A program made the translations under genes and the position numbers. The notes below the pieces were generated by a model, which did no database searches, was not told the DNA's origin, and saw only the letters and a list, made by a program, of their open reading frames with translations. A stretch of 64,000 nucleotides of DNA from Rotaria sordida (Eukaryota; Rotifera; Eurotatoria; Philodinida; Philodinidae): assembly GCA_905250125.1 (NCBI GenBank), contig CAJNOL010000147.1:124001-188000 (forward strand). The letters are read 5' to 3'. The first letter of the stretch is position 1. Every line of letters starts with the position of its first letter. Below are positions 38,723-51,707 of this stretch, in pieces.

Positions 38723-39236
38723 AAAAGCATAAACTGAGAAAAAACAGCTCATTTTTCGAGCAGGGAATGACAAAAATCTTCAAAAATTTTTGGAAAAAAG
38801 GAGGTGTCGAGTAAAAATTTTTGTCGTTTAAGAAAAATCAAATCACAAGTTATCTTTACATGCATTTATCTCAATTTTGAAATTTCTGACGAAAATTGAC
38901 TTTTTTTCAGTGAGGGGAGATCTTAATCCAATGCCAATAGGAATCCAAATCGTTTTAAGATTTTTATTAGAACACTATGTAGTATCTATAGATAAAAACA
39001 ATCATTGCAATTGGAAGAGAACATCTAAGGAGGTTCTCCCTCTTGTAAGATTAAAATGCACCATAGATGGATTTATTAAATAATTCACAATTTGATGGTC
39101 ATTCAATTCTGATTAATTACAATACGAATTGAATTTCAAGACTTTAAAAAAATATTTATAAATATTTATATTCAATGGAAAGACAAAACAGTGAGACACA
39201 ATACAATAAATTATTATAGTACAACAAAATAGAGAT
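38723..39236. other. 3' flank of the guanylyl cyclase gene
   Basis: About 510 bp with no gene. The plus-strand frame at 38877-39083 has no recognisable motif and probably arises by chance. The final part should contain the 3' UTR of the minus-strand cyclase. Confidence 0.4.
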
Positions 39237-41308
39237 TCATACATCTTGATTAGCCACGTTAGTTGAATGTGATTTTGTTTCATTTTGATTTGTTTTTTGA
39301 TTCAATAAAAAATATGTACGCATTAAACCTTTGCCTTTAATTTCGATTTCACCTCGTTCTTCAAATACATATTGTTCTCGATTTTTCAGTCGTTTATATG
39401 TATCATCACTTAAATGAATTCGTTCAGGTAAACCAGTCGATTCCATTCGATTAGCAACATTTACTGTATCACCAAACATACAATAACGAGGCATTTTCGA
39501 TCCAATTACAGCAGCACATACAGGTCCTATAAAGCATATTAAATGAAATCATTTATATAACTGACAAGAAAGAGATTCTCCTTAAACGATTTTTTCTATT
39601 TTTTATTGTTTACAAAGACTTACATAACATTATCTCGTTTTGATATATCAGCTGTTAAATAGCTTTTATGTTATGACATGTAAAAGGTAGATTGCTTTTC
39701 TCAACAAATTCTGGTTTGTTGAAAGAAACATGATGGATTGAAATGAAGTAAATAGTGTTTATGTCAAAATCAGAGACAAATAATAATAGCCAGTAGCCTG
39801 TATATACATATGGTTATTATTGAAGCTGAGGTAGCAGGCTTTTAGGTCATAATGGCTATCTGGATGAATAGGATGATATTGACGAGAAAAATACAATATA
39901 CATCCAGATCTAGCAGTCAAAAACGAAAACTTTAAGAGTTTGATCTTATAATGTATAAATAAAATTAACTCCGAGTATAAATACAATCTTTAATCTTAAG
40001 TCTAAATAATCAACTAATTATAATCATCCTCAAAATATAACGTATGAACTAACTTGGTTTTTTTTCCTGATAATATTAATTAAAGTAATTACCTGTATGA
40101 ATTCCAATGCGTAGCCTAAGTTCAGCGGATGTACGCGGCACACGAACTTGTTGTTTACCTCGAAGTAAACTTAATGACATTTTGACAACCTCATTAGGAT
40201 GCTTTAATAGACGAAACAATTGTATTCTTTAATTAGATAATTACTTTTTTTTTAGATATAAATATTTACTTTGTCACCATTTCTTACAGGCGCTCCAGAA
40301 ACAACCATATAAGCATCTCCAATTGTTTCAACTTTATACACATCAAAATTTTCCAAAAGTGAATCAAATAAAGAATAAAGTTGATTCAACATATTACATG
40401 TTTCCTTTGGTGAACACATACTAGAAGAATAAATATTCAAAAAAAAAAAAAAAGAAAAAGAATTTCCTTTCATGAAAATCTTACCTTGCTATACTAGTAA
40501 ATCCAACAATATCTGAAAAATATACTGTAACTGAATCAAAATATTCAGCTGGTGCTTTTCGTCCATTAATTAAATCTTTTGCTACACATGGTGGTAAAAT
40601 TTGATGAAGTAATTTTTGTGTTAAACATTTTTCTTTTTCTAATTCATTTGTTTTATGTTCAAGTAAACGTGAATGACGTTTTGCACGAATATATAATATT
40701 AAAATACTATAACATAATGTTATTGTTATAAAAATAAATACAATTATAACTAATCCTTTCATAATACATATTTTGGGATAATGATAACATAAATTATTAT
40801 AAATAGTTATCAATTTATAATTAGTTTTATTTGACATACTCTCATTTAAGTGAACGAAATCAAGAAAAATCATAAATATTAAAAGAAAAGCACTTGTAAT
40901 TGTAATAAAAATTGCTATAATAACATGTTTAGTTTCAATACGAGGTGCTTTATGAAATTTTTCAGATAGTAAAGTAGATTTACCATTGGCTTTTTTAAGT
41001 GATGATCGTTGTCGTTTTTGTTTAAATGAACTACGCATCAGATAAAATTGACGAAATAATGGAAATGATGATGTTGATGAATATTCAGAATTAATCGATG
41101 AATTATTCATTCCATTACGACGAAAATTTGATCGATATCGGTGAAGACTAGAATTTGATATACTATTTCGTACTGTCCATCTTACACTATTTCGTGGTGG
41201 CATATTTAATGATGAAGATACAGATTCATTCATTCCATCATGCTGTGGAATATGAGAAACATCACAAAGGAGACCGGAATTAATACTTTGAGAATCATCA
41301 TAAGACAT
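39237..41308 (-). CDS. Two-helix membrane guanylyl cyclase
   Basis: Converts GTP to cyclic GMP. Four exons on the minus strand: 41308-40485, 40420-40270, 40201-40093 and 39526-39237; 457 aa, phases consistent. Residues 1-125 are Ser/Asn/Arg-rich and probably cytoplasmic. Helices at about 128-152 and 185-207 flank a short loop with NES and NKT glycosylation sequons. A linker (about 210-250, [20 protein letters not shown]) matches the coiled segment that precedes class III cyclase domains. In the catalytic domain the metal aspartates are D266 ([10 protein letters not shown]) and D310. Guanine selectivity is indicated by E306 ([16 protein letters not shown]) and C377 ([11 protein letters not shown]), and transition-state residues are N384 and R388 (NVANRMES). 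All key residues are intact. Unlike receptor guanylyl cyclases it has no extracellular ligand domain or kinase-homology domain; unlike soluble ones it has no haem-binding domain. It probably works as a homodimer at a membrane. Confidence 0.92.
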
Positions 41309-43040
41309 TTCAAATTTCTCAATTGTTTGTTGGGCAACACTAGAAATTGTTTAATTAATAAGTAAGACAGTGCATTATGATACTAATATAACTATAAATA
41401 TGTTTCTCTCATTTTATTTGTTTCTATTTTGCTATCGTTTTCTATCTTGTCAATAGATTGGATACTAAGTGTTTTTTTTTCTATGTATTTATTACTTCTT
41501 TTTTCTTTCTATCGTTATTTCTATTTATATGTATATATATAAGACCAATAAATGGTTCTAACTTAAGTAACATCTGTCTTTACATATTCAAAATACGATA
41601 TGGTTCTTTGCCCATCAGCGGATCAGGAATAGGTCATGTGCATTAAAAAAACATTATATATATATATTTGTCTTAGTTGTCTCAATGTGAAAGAAAAAGT
41701 TTGAATGATATCATATGACAAATACAAATATCCTTTGGGTTTCTTCACTAATTTTTGCCTCCGGAGATTGATATCCATATGAATCAAAAAAAAGACAGCG
41801 AAGCTTATGTCTTCATGCATTATCAGTAAATGGTGGATGATGTGCATGACTTGATGGCGTTAAACGTCACTGCTTCTGATTAATGTAGAATTGCTCTAAT
41901 AGAAAACTTCATTTTAGATGAAGGTCATATACTTGACTGTACTTTTGCTACTTTGCTTATATCTTGTTTCTTTTTTTTTCGTCCTTGTTCTGTCAAAAGA
42001 ATAATATGATCTTATTCCAAGTATTTGTATTTATGCGCATTCTATTGCAAAATGGATTATTCGATCTAAAAAACATAGTCTAGCTTGTGTTTCTTTACTT
42101 TAATTTGATTTCATAGGAAAACATAATGATTGATGTCCTTAAGAGATAATATCAAATTTTATCTAATCTCATTATTAGAATGATAAAGATGTCTTCAGTC
42201 ACTTTTTTTAAAAAATTGTTGTCAATCGTCGGAAAATATTTTATGTAAATAACAATTATTTCCAAGCTTATGGTTATTATTAATGTATGACAAACAGAAT
42301 TTAAATGTTTAAAGTCGAAAAAATACATGATAACTATTATCTCTATGAGAATATTACTGTTGATAAGAACGAGTAAGAAAAACAAAAGAAAAAGATGAGT
42401 TAGGAGGTCAACATGCAAGTGAACTATTCGCAAACATATAAATTTCGTCATTCATCGAGTGATTTAAACTATCTCTATTGTTTGATTAAAGAACTAGCAA
42501 ACATATAGATATCTTTTATTCTATTCTTCTTTCGCGTGATGTTTTTTGTTTATCATAAGACAAGTTTATATCCATTACGTATGGTTTGAGGAAGGTATAG
42601 AGAGTAAAGGTAACAATTATTCGCACAGAAAAAAAAACAATGAATAAAAACTCCAATAATGCTCCAAAAGTAATCGATAAATATGTCATATTCTATGCGA
42701 TGATTGTTTTTCTCATTATAGACATCGCCCTTTTCAATAAGTAATTATCACTATAATAATATAACTCAATCAATTAATAACGACGATGATTTTGGTTGCG
42801 TCAAAGTCGAGGTGAGAAGAAAATTCAGTCACGCATTGCGGAATTGGCTTGAATTAAATGAGGTTCGAATTGAACGAGCTATATAAAAAGAATAACAACA
42901 GAGAGATACATACCGATCCTTCTCTCTTTGATTAATGAAACAAAATTCTAAATATTGTTGATATTTTCATTCTTGTTTTTTATTTCATCCAGATCTCCGA
43001 TCTTGATAATAGTTGTCCAAATTCAACAACACTCAGTTTG
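41309..43040. other. Region between divergent genes
   Basis: About 1.7 kb between the cyclase (-) and the receptor-like gene (+), so it should contain both promoters. No coding exon is convincing. The frame before 43041 is open back to about 42937 but has no ATG; an acceptor-like TTTCATCCAG at about 42983-42992 means an extra upstream coding exon of the receptor gene cannot be excluded. Confidence 0.45.
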
Positions 43041-44840
43041 ATGAGATGTAAAAAACAAGTACTTCATCCATTTCGTACTTTATTATGTTTGGTAAGCCAA
43101 TTGAATATTTTTCGATATATAAATATATTCTCTTTCTTTCTCGTAAGATTGGTTGGAGACCATTTGGTGCGGATAGTTTAAAACGTTCTTCAATTTTAAT
43201 GCGTATTCTTAATATTATCTATCCTCTTTTTATTTTAATATTACTATTATTTAATTACACATATGAAATTATCGTTTGTCAAGGAAAGTTGAATGTTGTT
43301 ACAGATACCAAAGTAAGATTTTTGGTTTTTGTTTCTTATTAAATTAAATTGTTCTTTTTTTCAAATAGACTACAACAACAACAATTAGTACTACTACATT
43401 ATCAGTACATCAAAATCATACTGTATTAAATTGGAGTTCGCTTATACCTCCAAAACCTATTCATAAAATTAATGTTACTGATGTACACCCACCCGTATGT
43501 GGTCATATATTTACTACTTATATAATACCTAATCTATTACATTTTGTTGCCTTTATTATTGGTTTTATATATTTTCGTGTTACAGAAGGTGAACCAATGT
43601 ATTCTCTTATGGAAAAAGTAAGAATAATGATCATATATTGAAATTTATTACATTTGTTTTGTTTTTTGTTTTTCTACTAAATAGGTTTTTATTCATGGTG
43701 ATCAGAATATGCGACAATTTAGTCCAAATCGAGTTATTCGACGATTGAAGTAACTAATTTTGACAATATTCTTAATATTCACATTTGTGTACTCTTTTCT
43801 TTTTCAATAGAATATTCTTGTTAATTGGAAGTATTTGGGTTCTTATGTCAGTTGGTACGCATGCACTTTCTAATGCAATGAATGATTTTGCACATCCATT
43901 ACTTTTTGATAAAAAAAATGAACTAAAAAGGTAAAATTACTATCTTGAAATTGAGAAATTTCATTATATTTTTTTTTTCTTTAGAAAATCTGTGAGATAT
44001 ACTTTATTTATTCTTGATATTGTATGCTTACTTATCTCAAATTGTATTCATTTGGCTGTTGTTATGAATTTTGTATCACATTGTGAAATGGTTGTTTTCT
44101 ATTGTAAATCAATTCGAACACGATTAGAAGAAAAATCAATACCTCTTCTTGAAGCTATGAAACAAATTGTTGATCTTCGCTCATCTATTAGCCAATTGAA
44201 TGGTGCAGTTTCACGAATGATGTCAATATTAGTTGTTTACTATCTCGAACGTACAATACTTGGTAAAATCTTTTCTAGAAATTAAACGTTTTTTATCAGA
44301 TTATTTTATTAAACTAAATAATAGATCGATTATTGCTCATTTTAAGATTCTTTTCTTAAAATATTCGTATAGCTTAGATCATTTAAAATTTATATGTTAC
44401 TTTTCTTTTTTGTTAAGGTATTATTTTATTTCTGATGAATGAAATCAAGGAACCAATAATGTTTGCCTATCGAATTTTATATCCTATAGTTTGGTTTGCT
44501 ATCCTTATACTTTGTCTTGCACAAGTAAATTTTTTTTAAAATTATATATTCGTAAGATTGTTTTTTCTTATGAAATTATTAGGCAGCACGAGTAACATCG
44601 AAATGTGATAAATTTCATCGTATTAGTCTTGCAATGCGTGTCTATGGTTATCATACAACAAGTTCTACTGAGCTTGATGGGTTTCTATTATTTCTTTCAT
44701 CAGCAAAACTACATGCAAAATTATTTGGATTAACTGTTCGACCGGGTAAAATTATTTCCATACTCGTAACAACTATTATTGTATGTATTATTCTTCTTCA
44801 AACAAATATTATTCACAGTTCAAATTATTTTATTCTATAA
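43041..44840 (+). CDS. Gustatory-receptor-like seven-transmembrane protein
   Basis: Eight exons: 43041-43091, 43148-43312, 43369-43617, 43685-43749, 43811-43930, 43985-44262, 44418-44524 and 44583-44840; 430 aa, all phases consistent. The N-terminus VLHPFRTLLCLIGWRPFG (the join crosses the first intron) matches the cytoplasmic start of insect/nematode gustatory-type receptors. About seven hydrophobic segments follow, including ILNIIYPLFILILLLFNY, LHFVAFIIGFIYF, LFILDIVCLLIS, IVWFAILILCLAQ and the last helix ISILVTTIIVCIILLQT, preceded by KLHAKLFGLTVRPG. That ending parallels the Gr-family C-terminal pattern (aromatic, Gly, Thr, then hydrophobic to LLQ). This family has an inverted topology with a cytoplasmic N-terminus and forms ligand-gated cation channels. 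Assignment is by layout and C-terminal pattern, not strong identity. The start is the first ATG in an open frame; an earlier exon is possible. Its stop lies 68 nt from the innexin stop on the other strand. Confidence 0.75.
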
Positions 44841-44872
44841 AAGATGGTGTTTTTTCTTTTTAAAAAAATTCA

Positions 44873-44878
44873 AATAAA
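44873..44878 (+). terminator. Candidate polyadenylation signal of the receptor-like gene
   Basis: AATAAA lies 33 nt past the stop codon and before the end of the opposing innexin coding region. The nearest minus-strand AATAAA for the innexin is at about 44829-44834, inside the last receptor exon, so the two 3' ends probably overlap. Confidence 0.5.
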
Positions 44879-44908
44879 ACATGTCTTTTAAGAAAAAAAG
44901 ATGATTTA

Positions 44909-46335
44909 CTAGCAAATCAATGAACAAAGATGACTTCGTTTAGAATCATTGTCTTTTTTAGTATAGTCATCATCGTAAATAATTTTTGTTGTTGTTGTCG
45001 TTTTATTGGGATATCTTTTGAGAAATTTCTCTGTATATAAACGATGAACAATTTCTGCTGCAACATAATCTGAACTATTTTCTTTAATTAATGATAAAAT
45101 AAAGAAACCATCAGCTTCAAGATAATCATTAGTAAATGCAAGAATTTTTGATTGATCATTCATTTCATTTGTTAATGGATACTTTTTTGAATGAAGACGT
45201 TTATGAATGAAATTAAGACGATATTGTGGAGTAATGACATATAACCATAAGAAAAAATCACAAATATTTAGTGAAATAACAATAGCATACCAAAAGTAAA
45301 GAAATGTAAACATTTGTTGATTAAATAAATTGTGTGGTAAAACACATGGAACAGTATAATCATGAGAACGTTTTGGATGACCAAATTCACGAATAGTAAA
45401 ATCACATAATGTTGTCTTTGGAAATAAACGTGATTCTGTATTCCAATGAATACCTAGATATATTTTAAACAAATTATCTCTTATTACAAAAGAGGAATGT
45501 TTTATTTGTTTTTTTTTACCTCGAAAAAAACGATCAAGTACTTGTATACCATAAAAAGCAAAATTAGAACCTAACATTATACTTAAAAGAAGTATTTGAA
45601 ATAAAGATACACCTATATACATTAATTTTGTTGTCATATATAAAACAACAAGATAATTTCCAAGATATTTTCCTGTTATACACCATCCAGTTATTAAAAT
45701 TCGTTGAATTATATTTAAATGAGTATGTGCTTCACTTTGTCGTCGATGATCACCACAATATTGATCAATACTATCAACAATATAATCTAGACACATTTGA
45801 CGATGTGTTGCATCTGTTGTTGGTAATTTATAATCAAAAGATGATTCAACAAGATCAGATACTTGTATTCCACTTTTTAATCCAAATGTATTCCATGATA
45901 TACGTGGTATATAGAATAAAAATGCTTTAACTAATAAAATAAATGGAACCCATTGATAATATAATATTTCACTTTCTCTTTTAACAGTAAGTGATTGTGG
46001 TGTTTTATCTGTATGTTCAACATAGTAAGTATTTTGAACAAAACATACCGATCGAACATATTCATCATAGTTTGGTGTAAAGAATGCTGGTACCTATTTG
46101 AAACAAAAAGAAAATAAATAATGTCAATTAAAAATAAGAGATGAAACATATTAAATGCAAAGAATTTTACCCAACATTTGATCTGATCTGTATAAAGACG
46201 GTTCATATTAATTATTGCAAAAACAACTAAAATTCCAACAGTATATCGATAGTTAAGCCGATCGGACGTACTATCATCATTTCGTTTGCCAAGTATCATA
46301 GACGAGGCTTGACCCATCAATGAATGAAAATCCAT
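44909..46335 (-). CDS. Innexin A (gap-junction/hemichannel subunit)
   Basis: Invertebrate gap-junction protein. Three exons on the minus strand: 46335-46171, 46093-45520 and 45453-44909; introns 77 and 66 nt; 427 aa. Four membrane helices: about 31-45 (YTVGILVVFAIINMN), about 102-122, about 195-240 (containing YMGVS-like MTTKLMYIGVSLFQILL) and about 297-320 (FLYFWYAIVISLNICDFFLW). The innexin signature YYQWV is at 100-104. Each extracellular loop has the expected pair of cysteines: C54 and C72 (IKCWVPAFFTPNYDEYVRSVC), then C263 and C283 (FPKTTLCDF ... YTVPC). The second loop begins with HWNTESRLFPKTTLCDF, as in innexins. The C-terminal tail is cytoplasmic, basic and Thr-rich (KTTTTTK) and ends SHLCSLIC. 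Full length for the family. A second intact copy lies at 60438-61862. Confidence 0.97.
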
Positions 46336-49300
46336 GGTTTTTTAATCTTAGCTAAAATTCAAATAATGAAAAGAAAATTTTTTTCATGCTAGCATTATTA
46401 TTGATTATCTCACAAATGATATGTAGTAGAATGTAAAAAGAATAAGAAGCTATCTACTAATCGATCATGACATATTGGCAATAAACTATTTTCTTTCTCA
46501 AAAAGTCATCGTTATTATGTTTGCTTATGCGCTATGGCTTGTGCTACTAAAAGAAAACATCAATTGCTCGTTTTTTTTTCTTTCTAGTATTCTTCTTTTA
46601 TGCTTAATAGAAAACGAGAAAGAGACAAGTATGGCAATCTTTCTCTCTACGTGTAAGTAATAAGCATAGTGCTGTATTTTTCTAGTTTACATCTAACTAG
46701 TCAGGAACGATACAAGGATGCCATAGCACAAGATATTATTCATCGTTCTTCTTTCTTATTTTCATTGTATTAAAAGAGAAAAAGAAATATGACTGCTTAT
46801 GTGCTCGTTAATTCCACTCTTGCAGTGAAGCACATGATGAATGTAACAAGTATATGAAGACAGGTGTGTAGCGTATTGTCTGGTAAAAAATGATTTATAT
46901 TCAAGATAGGTACTCTATTAAGAAAATTTCTTCTATGAAAGCACGAAGTTGTGTTAATACTACATCCGAAAATAAGTCGATCTCGTCTGTTAAAGCACTC
47001 AAACTTATACTAATTACACATCAAATCATGTTTTAAGTTAACAATACTATATCCTGTTTCAGATCGCAATGAATATAAAAATTCTAGTGTCAATTTGATT
47101 CGATTCGACTATGATTAAATCGAACAGATGATGTGTTTTTTTACTCTTATATATAGCCTATTGGTTTCAGGCATTCTCTACTGACACCAATCAGTTCTTT
47201 TATATTATCTTGGTAAAGATGCGCTTTACTTAGTTCATTTATTATCTATTCGATGATTCAGTGCATATAAAAGAATATAAAGAAGTTTGTTGTCATAAAC
47301 GTCTGTTTTCAACATAACAAAAAAGCATATCATTCGAAGCTGTCAACTGTTTGACTCATTTTCTGTCTCTGTTGCTTGAACAGAAAAGAATGTTAGCATT
47401 AATCATGAAATTTGATCAAATAACATAAACAAAAAATTTGGTTGTTATGTTACTAACATCAGTAAATAATTATCTATCATAAAAATTTCTGCTGTCTCAC
47501 CAGACAACAAAATATGCTTATAGCTTTTCTTTTTTTTTCTCTTGTTTTTCTTTGCCAATCTCTATGCATTTATGGAGATAAATAAGCGAACAGTTTTTTT
47601 ACCTTCAGCTATGAAAACATTGATACTATGTCATTTTTTATACGCTGGTTTCAATAACAGATAAAAAATTGATTAGAATAATGGATTTTACTTTAGATAT
47701 TTTCAGCAGATAATATCAATAAGAGTTTGATTTGTTGCAATAATCGATCAATTTGACAAAATAATTCGTTTATGATTCTATATACGTTCATCAATACTTC
47801 TATTTATAACTAAATGGTATCAACTAGTATACAAATTTGATTTGTAAATTATTGACTAAAATGTATAATCTTCTGTGCAGCAAAAGTAACATTTTTTTCA
47901 GATTACTATAAAAATTTCATGGTATAGACATGTTTCTCCATATGGTGCACATACAACATAAATAACATGAAAATGTAACAATATCATCGACATAGATATA
48001 CTGATGCAAAGTACCATTGTAGTTCTCTAATTCATATATACAGTTAGTTTTTTCAGGCAAAGATGCCTAGTTCTTTTTTTTTCTCAGTTCGATCAGTATG
48101 ATTACGAAGTTATTATATATAATAAAGAAGATTATTAATTTGCCATCTTTCGTAAGTGATATCTGATAGCATTCACACTTTAAGTTGATAGGCTTGATAA
48201 AATGTTATATACAATATAAATTTTAAATCAATTCTACTTTCTAGAGAATCGAATTAGCAAAACATGAAATGTTTTCAATTTATGATTAATCGTCAAACGC
48301 TTTAATAATTACCAGATAATGCTTGATTTTTCGTGAAATAGAATTTCAATTTAGTTTTCTAAAAAAATTATTTTCGAATGCACTGAAAAATCGATAACAA
48401 TTTTTGAAGATGCTTGAAAATTAATTCCAACATCATAGAAAACTAATCAAGATTCTACAAAAAGGGAAAAATCAACGTTACTTTTTGTAAAAGTATTTAA
48501 ACAATAACGACTATAGAATCATTGTTTATTCATATATATAACTCAGTCGATGGTGTCGAGAGTCCATTTTTTTTCTCTAGCAGCTGCAGTGAGTATGTGA
48601 GTTACATAAAGTGTAGCTAGCACATACTGGTCCGTCGTATAATAACGAAAACAAGCAATAAACTACCTTTTATTGATCATGAAAGATAGCCAATATTTTT
48701 TTTCTGAAAACATTTCCAATATTTCTTGTTGTTTTTGTTTTCGAACTATACACTGATCTGCATATATCATCTTTGCGTTTAAAATTGATTGTTGACTTTG
48801 AGACATTTTTCTTATGACAAAAGTGTTCATTTTATATAATTACACTTCCGCTAGAATTTTTGCGTATTTAATTTAGTACATAAGAGCAACTTTCTAATAG
48901 CTATGATGTTACTTTTGTATAAAACCAGTCTCATTTCAATATAGGCATACGAAAACCTTTGTAAGATAAATACATTTTCTTTTTAACATTTTTAAAGTAT
49001 AATATATGGTGTGATGTTTAATTTTTTCTTAATTGTATATATGGCTTTGACCTATTTTTTAGAGTTAAGGCTATTAGTAAAATCATTATAAAGATGAAGA
49101 AACAATTTATTATAAAGCTGAAAAGTGATAATAGATATTTTATTTTCTGAAAAATTTTCCGAATGTGACATCGACTTCGATATTCTAGAAATGTTCCTAT
49201 GAATACTACCATGATTTTCTAACTAGCAAGTCAAAGCTTGAATTTCGTATTTTCAAGAAAATAGAAACTCATTGTCGAATTCGAATGATTATTCCTAGAA

Positions 49301-50887
49301 GATCCTGTTCTATGTTCTCTATAAACTATTTTCTATTTCACAGTGTATGTTCTAAAAGTTTGCAACGATATTAACATTAATAATGATGATTGAAAAAGTT
49401 GAATGCTTGTCTGTCAGAAACTACTCATTAATATTACAACGGGAGATACGACAAGAATTGAACTACACCAACATTTAATAAACAGATCGGTGGCTTGCTC
49501 TTCCATTTCGATAATATTTCTGTAGAAGTCATTAGTTTTTGGCGTACATATTGTTTAGGACAGACATGTAAGAAATGTCTACTCTGGTCACAGAACTAAG
49601 AAAAGACCATTATATTTGTCTCATAGATAGAGAATGCAACATAGATTATGTTGTAACTAATTATGACTTGTATTCCAACAACTAATTTGACAAACATTAC
49701 TAGGTTGAGAAACTGCAGAAACTACATGAAATATCATCGTAATCAATTAGTTTCCTCCTTACTGAGATTACATACTACATATTTGAATATAATGATGATG
49801 ACAGTCATAAATGGAGGTCGATTAGATAAAAGAAAATTGTTTGAAAGAATGCATATTAATCATTTGTGTTGTAAAAAATGTAGTATACTACTTAGATTCT
49901 CTATTCGAAACATTACTTTTACTTATTTTTACAGAAGAATATCTTTCTATCAAAAACTATGCTCTCAACTTTTTCATTTTGTACTTTGTTTTTGATAATT
50001 ATTACGAAGAACAAGTGTTTTACAATTCAAGACACATCTACTTTAATGTCAAATATTATTTTTTTTTATACTGTAGTTTATATTGACATCTATACAAACA
50101 CATTTTTATTGTCAATCTTTCGAGTCGGTCTAATTATTTCATAATAAGTTTGATTGTTCAAAATATTAGAAAGTTATTATCAAACTGATTTAATGTCATT
50201 TTTCAAAGATGTCTCTCTCGATATATTTATTATATAATATAGTTGTATTGAAAATTCATTAGAAATAAATAATAAAAAGTAATATATTCGATTCTAATTG
50301 TTAGCTCGTTTCACGAGCTTATACTTGTTTACTTTATTTTATTCTAAAATGTCCTTGAAATTACGTACATATATATATATAACAATAGAGAAGAGAGAAA
50401 AAGGAGAAAAAGAAAGAGATATAACAATAACAGTGTTGGAAGAATAAAAGAAGAAAGAGAAAGAAGAGAGAGATAGCTGGATGATGAATCACCGCTAACA
50501 CTAATCTAAAATAATTTATTAAAATAATTTTTGTTTCTATGAAACAATAAAGACAAAATTGAATGTGTGTTCTTAATGTCACTGTCGTTGAGTCATTCTA
50601 TTAAAATGACTTATTCATATTGTAAGTCAATATACAGAAAAGTCTTGCCATTAAGCTAATACATGATGTTCCACATGACTTGGAAGTAGAACTGTAGTTA
50701 CTCATTGATAAAAACTTATTCAATGTTTCTCTATGTGTACAATCTTTCTAATAAGCCAATAAGCATTCGCCGCTGAGTACAACTAAATGAAGCATGGCAT
50801 CTATTATTAAACTATCAATGATAACGAGTTTAATTGTAACTTCTCGTGTAGCAGCTTTACTCGAATGATCCTGCTCTTTGAATATTA
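46336..50887. other. Intergenic region, no gene recognised
   Basis: About 4.6 kb. The first kilobase is upstream sequence of innexin A shared with copy B. Beyond that the DNA is AT-rich with short random-looking open frames (for example 49663-49995 +) lacking motifs. A poly-AG stretch at about 50387-50470 produces a spurious minus-strand frame. Confidence 0.45.
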
Positions 50888-51358
50888 CGAGGTACGTCGG
50901 AAGTTTGTAAATGATTTTAAAACTCATCGTTCTTGAATTCAACAAAAATAATCTCTTTGCAACTTTGGCAAACTGTTGGACCTACTTAATACTAAATAAC
51001 TGCTAAGAATGACGCGGATAACTTTTAATATGGATGAAAAACTGTAACTACACTACCATGCACTATGTTACATATTTTCTCTTGATTATTGATTTTAAAA
51101 CAAAGCAACTTTTCCGGTGTGACTGTCGGTGTATTTCCTAGTTCCAACCATATCCACGACCTTGGAAAATCGATAAGATAGTACATGATAGTGTTATTAT
51201 CGCTCTTCATTTATAGTAATAGCTATTGATCTTAATCTTTATAGTTTTTTAGTACTAACTAGGTATAATAATCTGCGAAAGCTGCAAAGAGATTGCTTTT
51301 ATTGAGTCCAAGAACTATGAGGCTTAAAATCGTTCCAAAAGTTTTGATGCGCCCTCTA
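50888..51358. mobile_element. Mariner-like MITE
   Basis: About 470 bp with imperfect inverted arms of about 85 bp. The left arm contains ATGATTTTAAAACTCATCG and AATAATCTCTTTGCAACTTT (50909-50968). The reverse complement of the right arm (51275-51355) contains ACGATTTTAAGCCTCATAG and AGCAATCTCTTTGCAGCTTT. The outer ends, CGAGGTACGTC and GAGGGCGCATC, abut TA-containing flanks. Two open frames inside (61 and 65 codons) probably belong to the element or are fortuitous. Confidence 0.6.
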
Positions 51359-51707
51359 TATATACATATAATGATATAGATATATGTTGCTATTTTCTAT
51401 TTCCAATTGTCTTTCCGCTAGACTTAAGCATACCGACTAAAGATGAATTCTACATTTACATTTTCATAGTTTTAGCAAAGACTCGAACATTTTTTATTAA
51501 ATTAATAACATTTATTCGTGTTTACATTCATCAGATAGCAACCGATCATGATTAATAGTTTATTGTCAAGAAAAGATGTTGTGAACAATGTTCGCATAAG
51601 CAACCAAATACGTCGGTCACCATTAACAAACACTTTAAGTAATAGGAAGTGTGACTAAACAAAAAGCACGATTGAAACTCGTTCTTAGTATTTTGATGAA
51701 TCAACAT

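Larger units (their letters stand above)
44495..47330. repeat. Duplicated block, copy A
   Basis: Direct duplicate of about 60020-62850. It spans the end of receptor exon 7, receptor exon 8, the whole innexin A gene and about 1 kb of innexin upstream sequence. Shared landmarks upstream include CTAACTAGTCAGGAACGATAC (about 46695 and 62205) and TTATCTATTCGA (about 47240 and 62742). Similarity is near-identical in innexin intron 1 and exon 2 and much lower upstream. Confidence 0.9.

Noticed and set aside
42840..42900. GGTTCGAATTG resembling a tRNA B box
   Set aside because: No A box or cloverleaf can be formed around it. No tRNA was found elsewhere either.
45628..45930. 100-codon plus-strand frame across innexin A exon 2, with a similar one at 61254-61457
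   Set aside because: Antisense shadow of a strongly conserved coding exon; its presence in both copies only reflects the duplication.
49663..50144. Overlapping plus-strand frames of 61-110 codons
   Set aside because: AT-rich random translation, three overlapping frames, no domain or signal, no splice context.
51025..51210. 61-codon frame that looks mildly protein-like
   Set aside because: It lies wholly inside a 470-bp inverted-repeat element and shows no family motif, so it is treated as part of the MITE.
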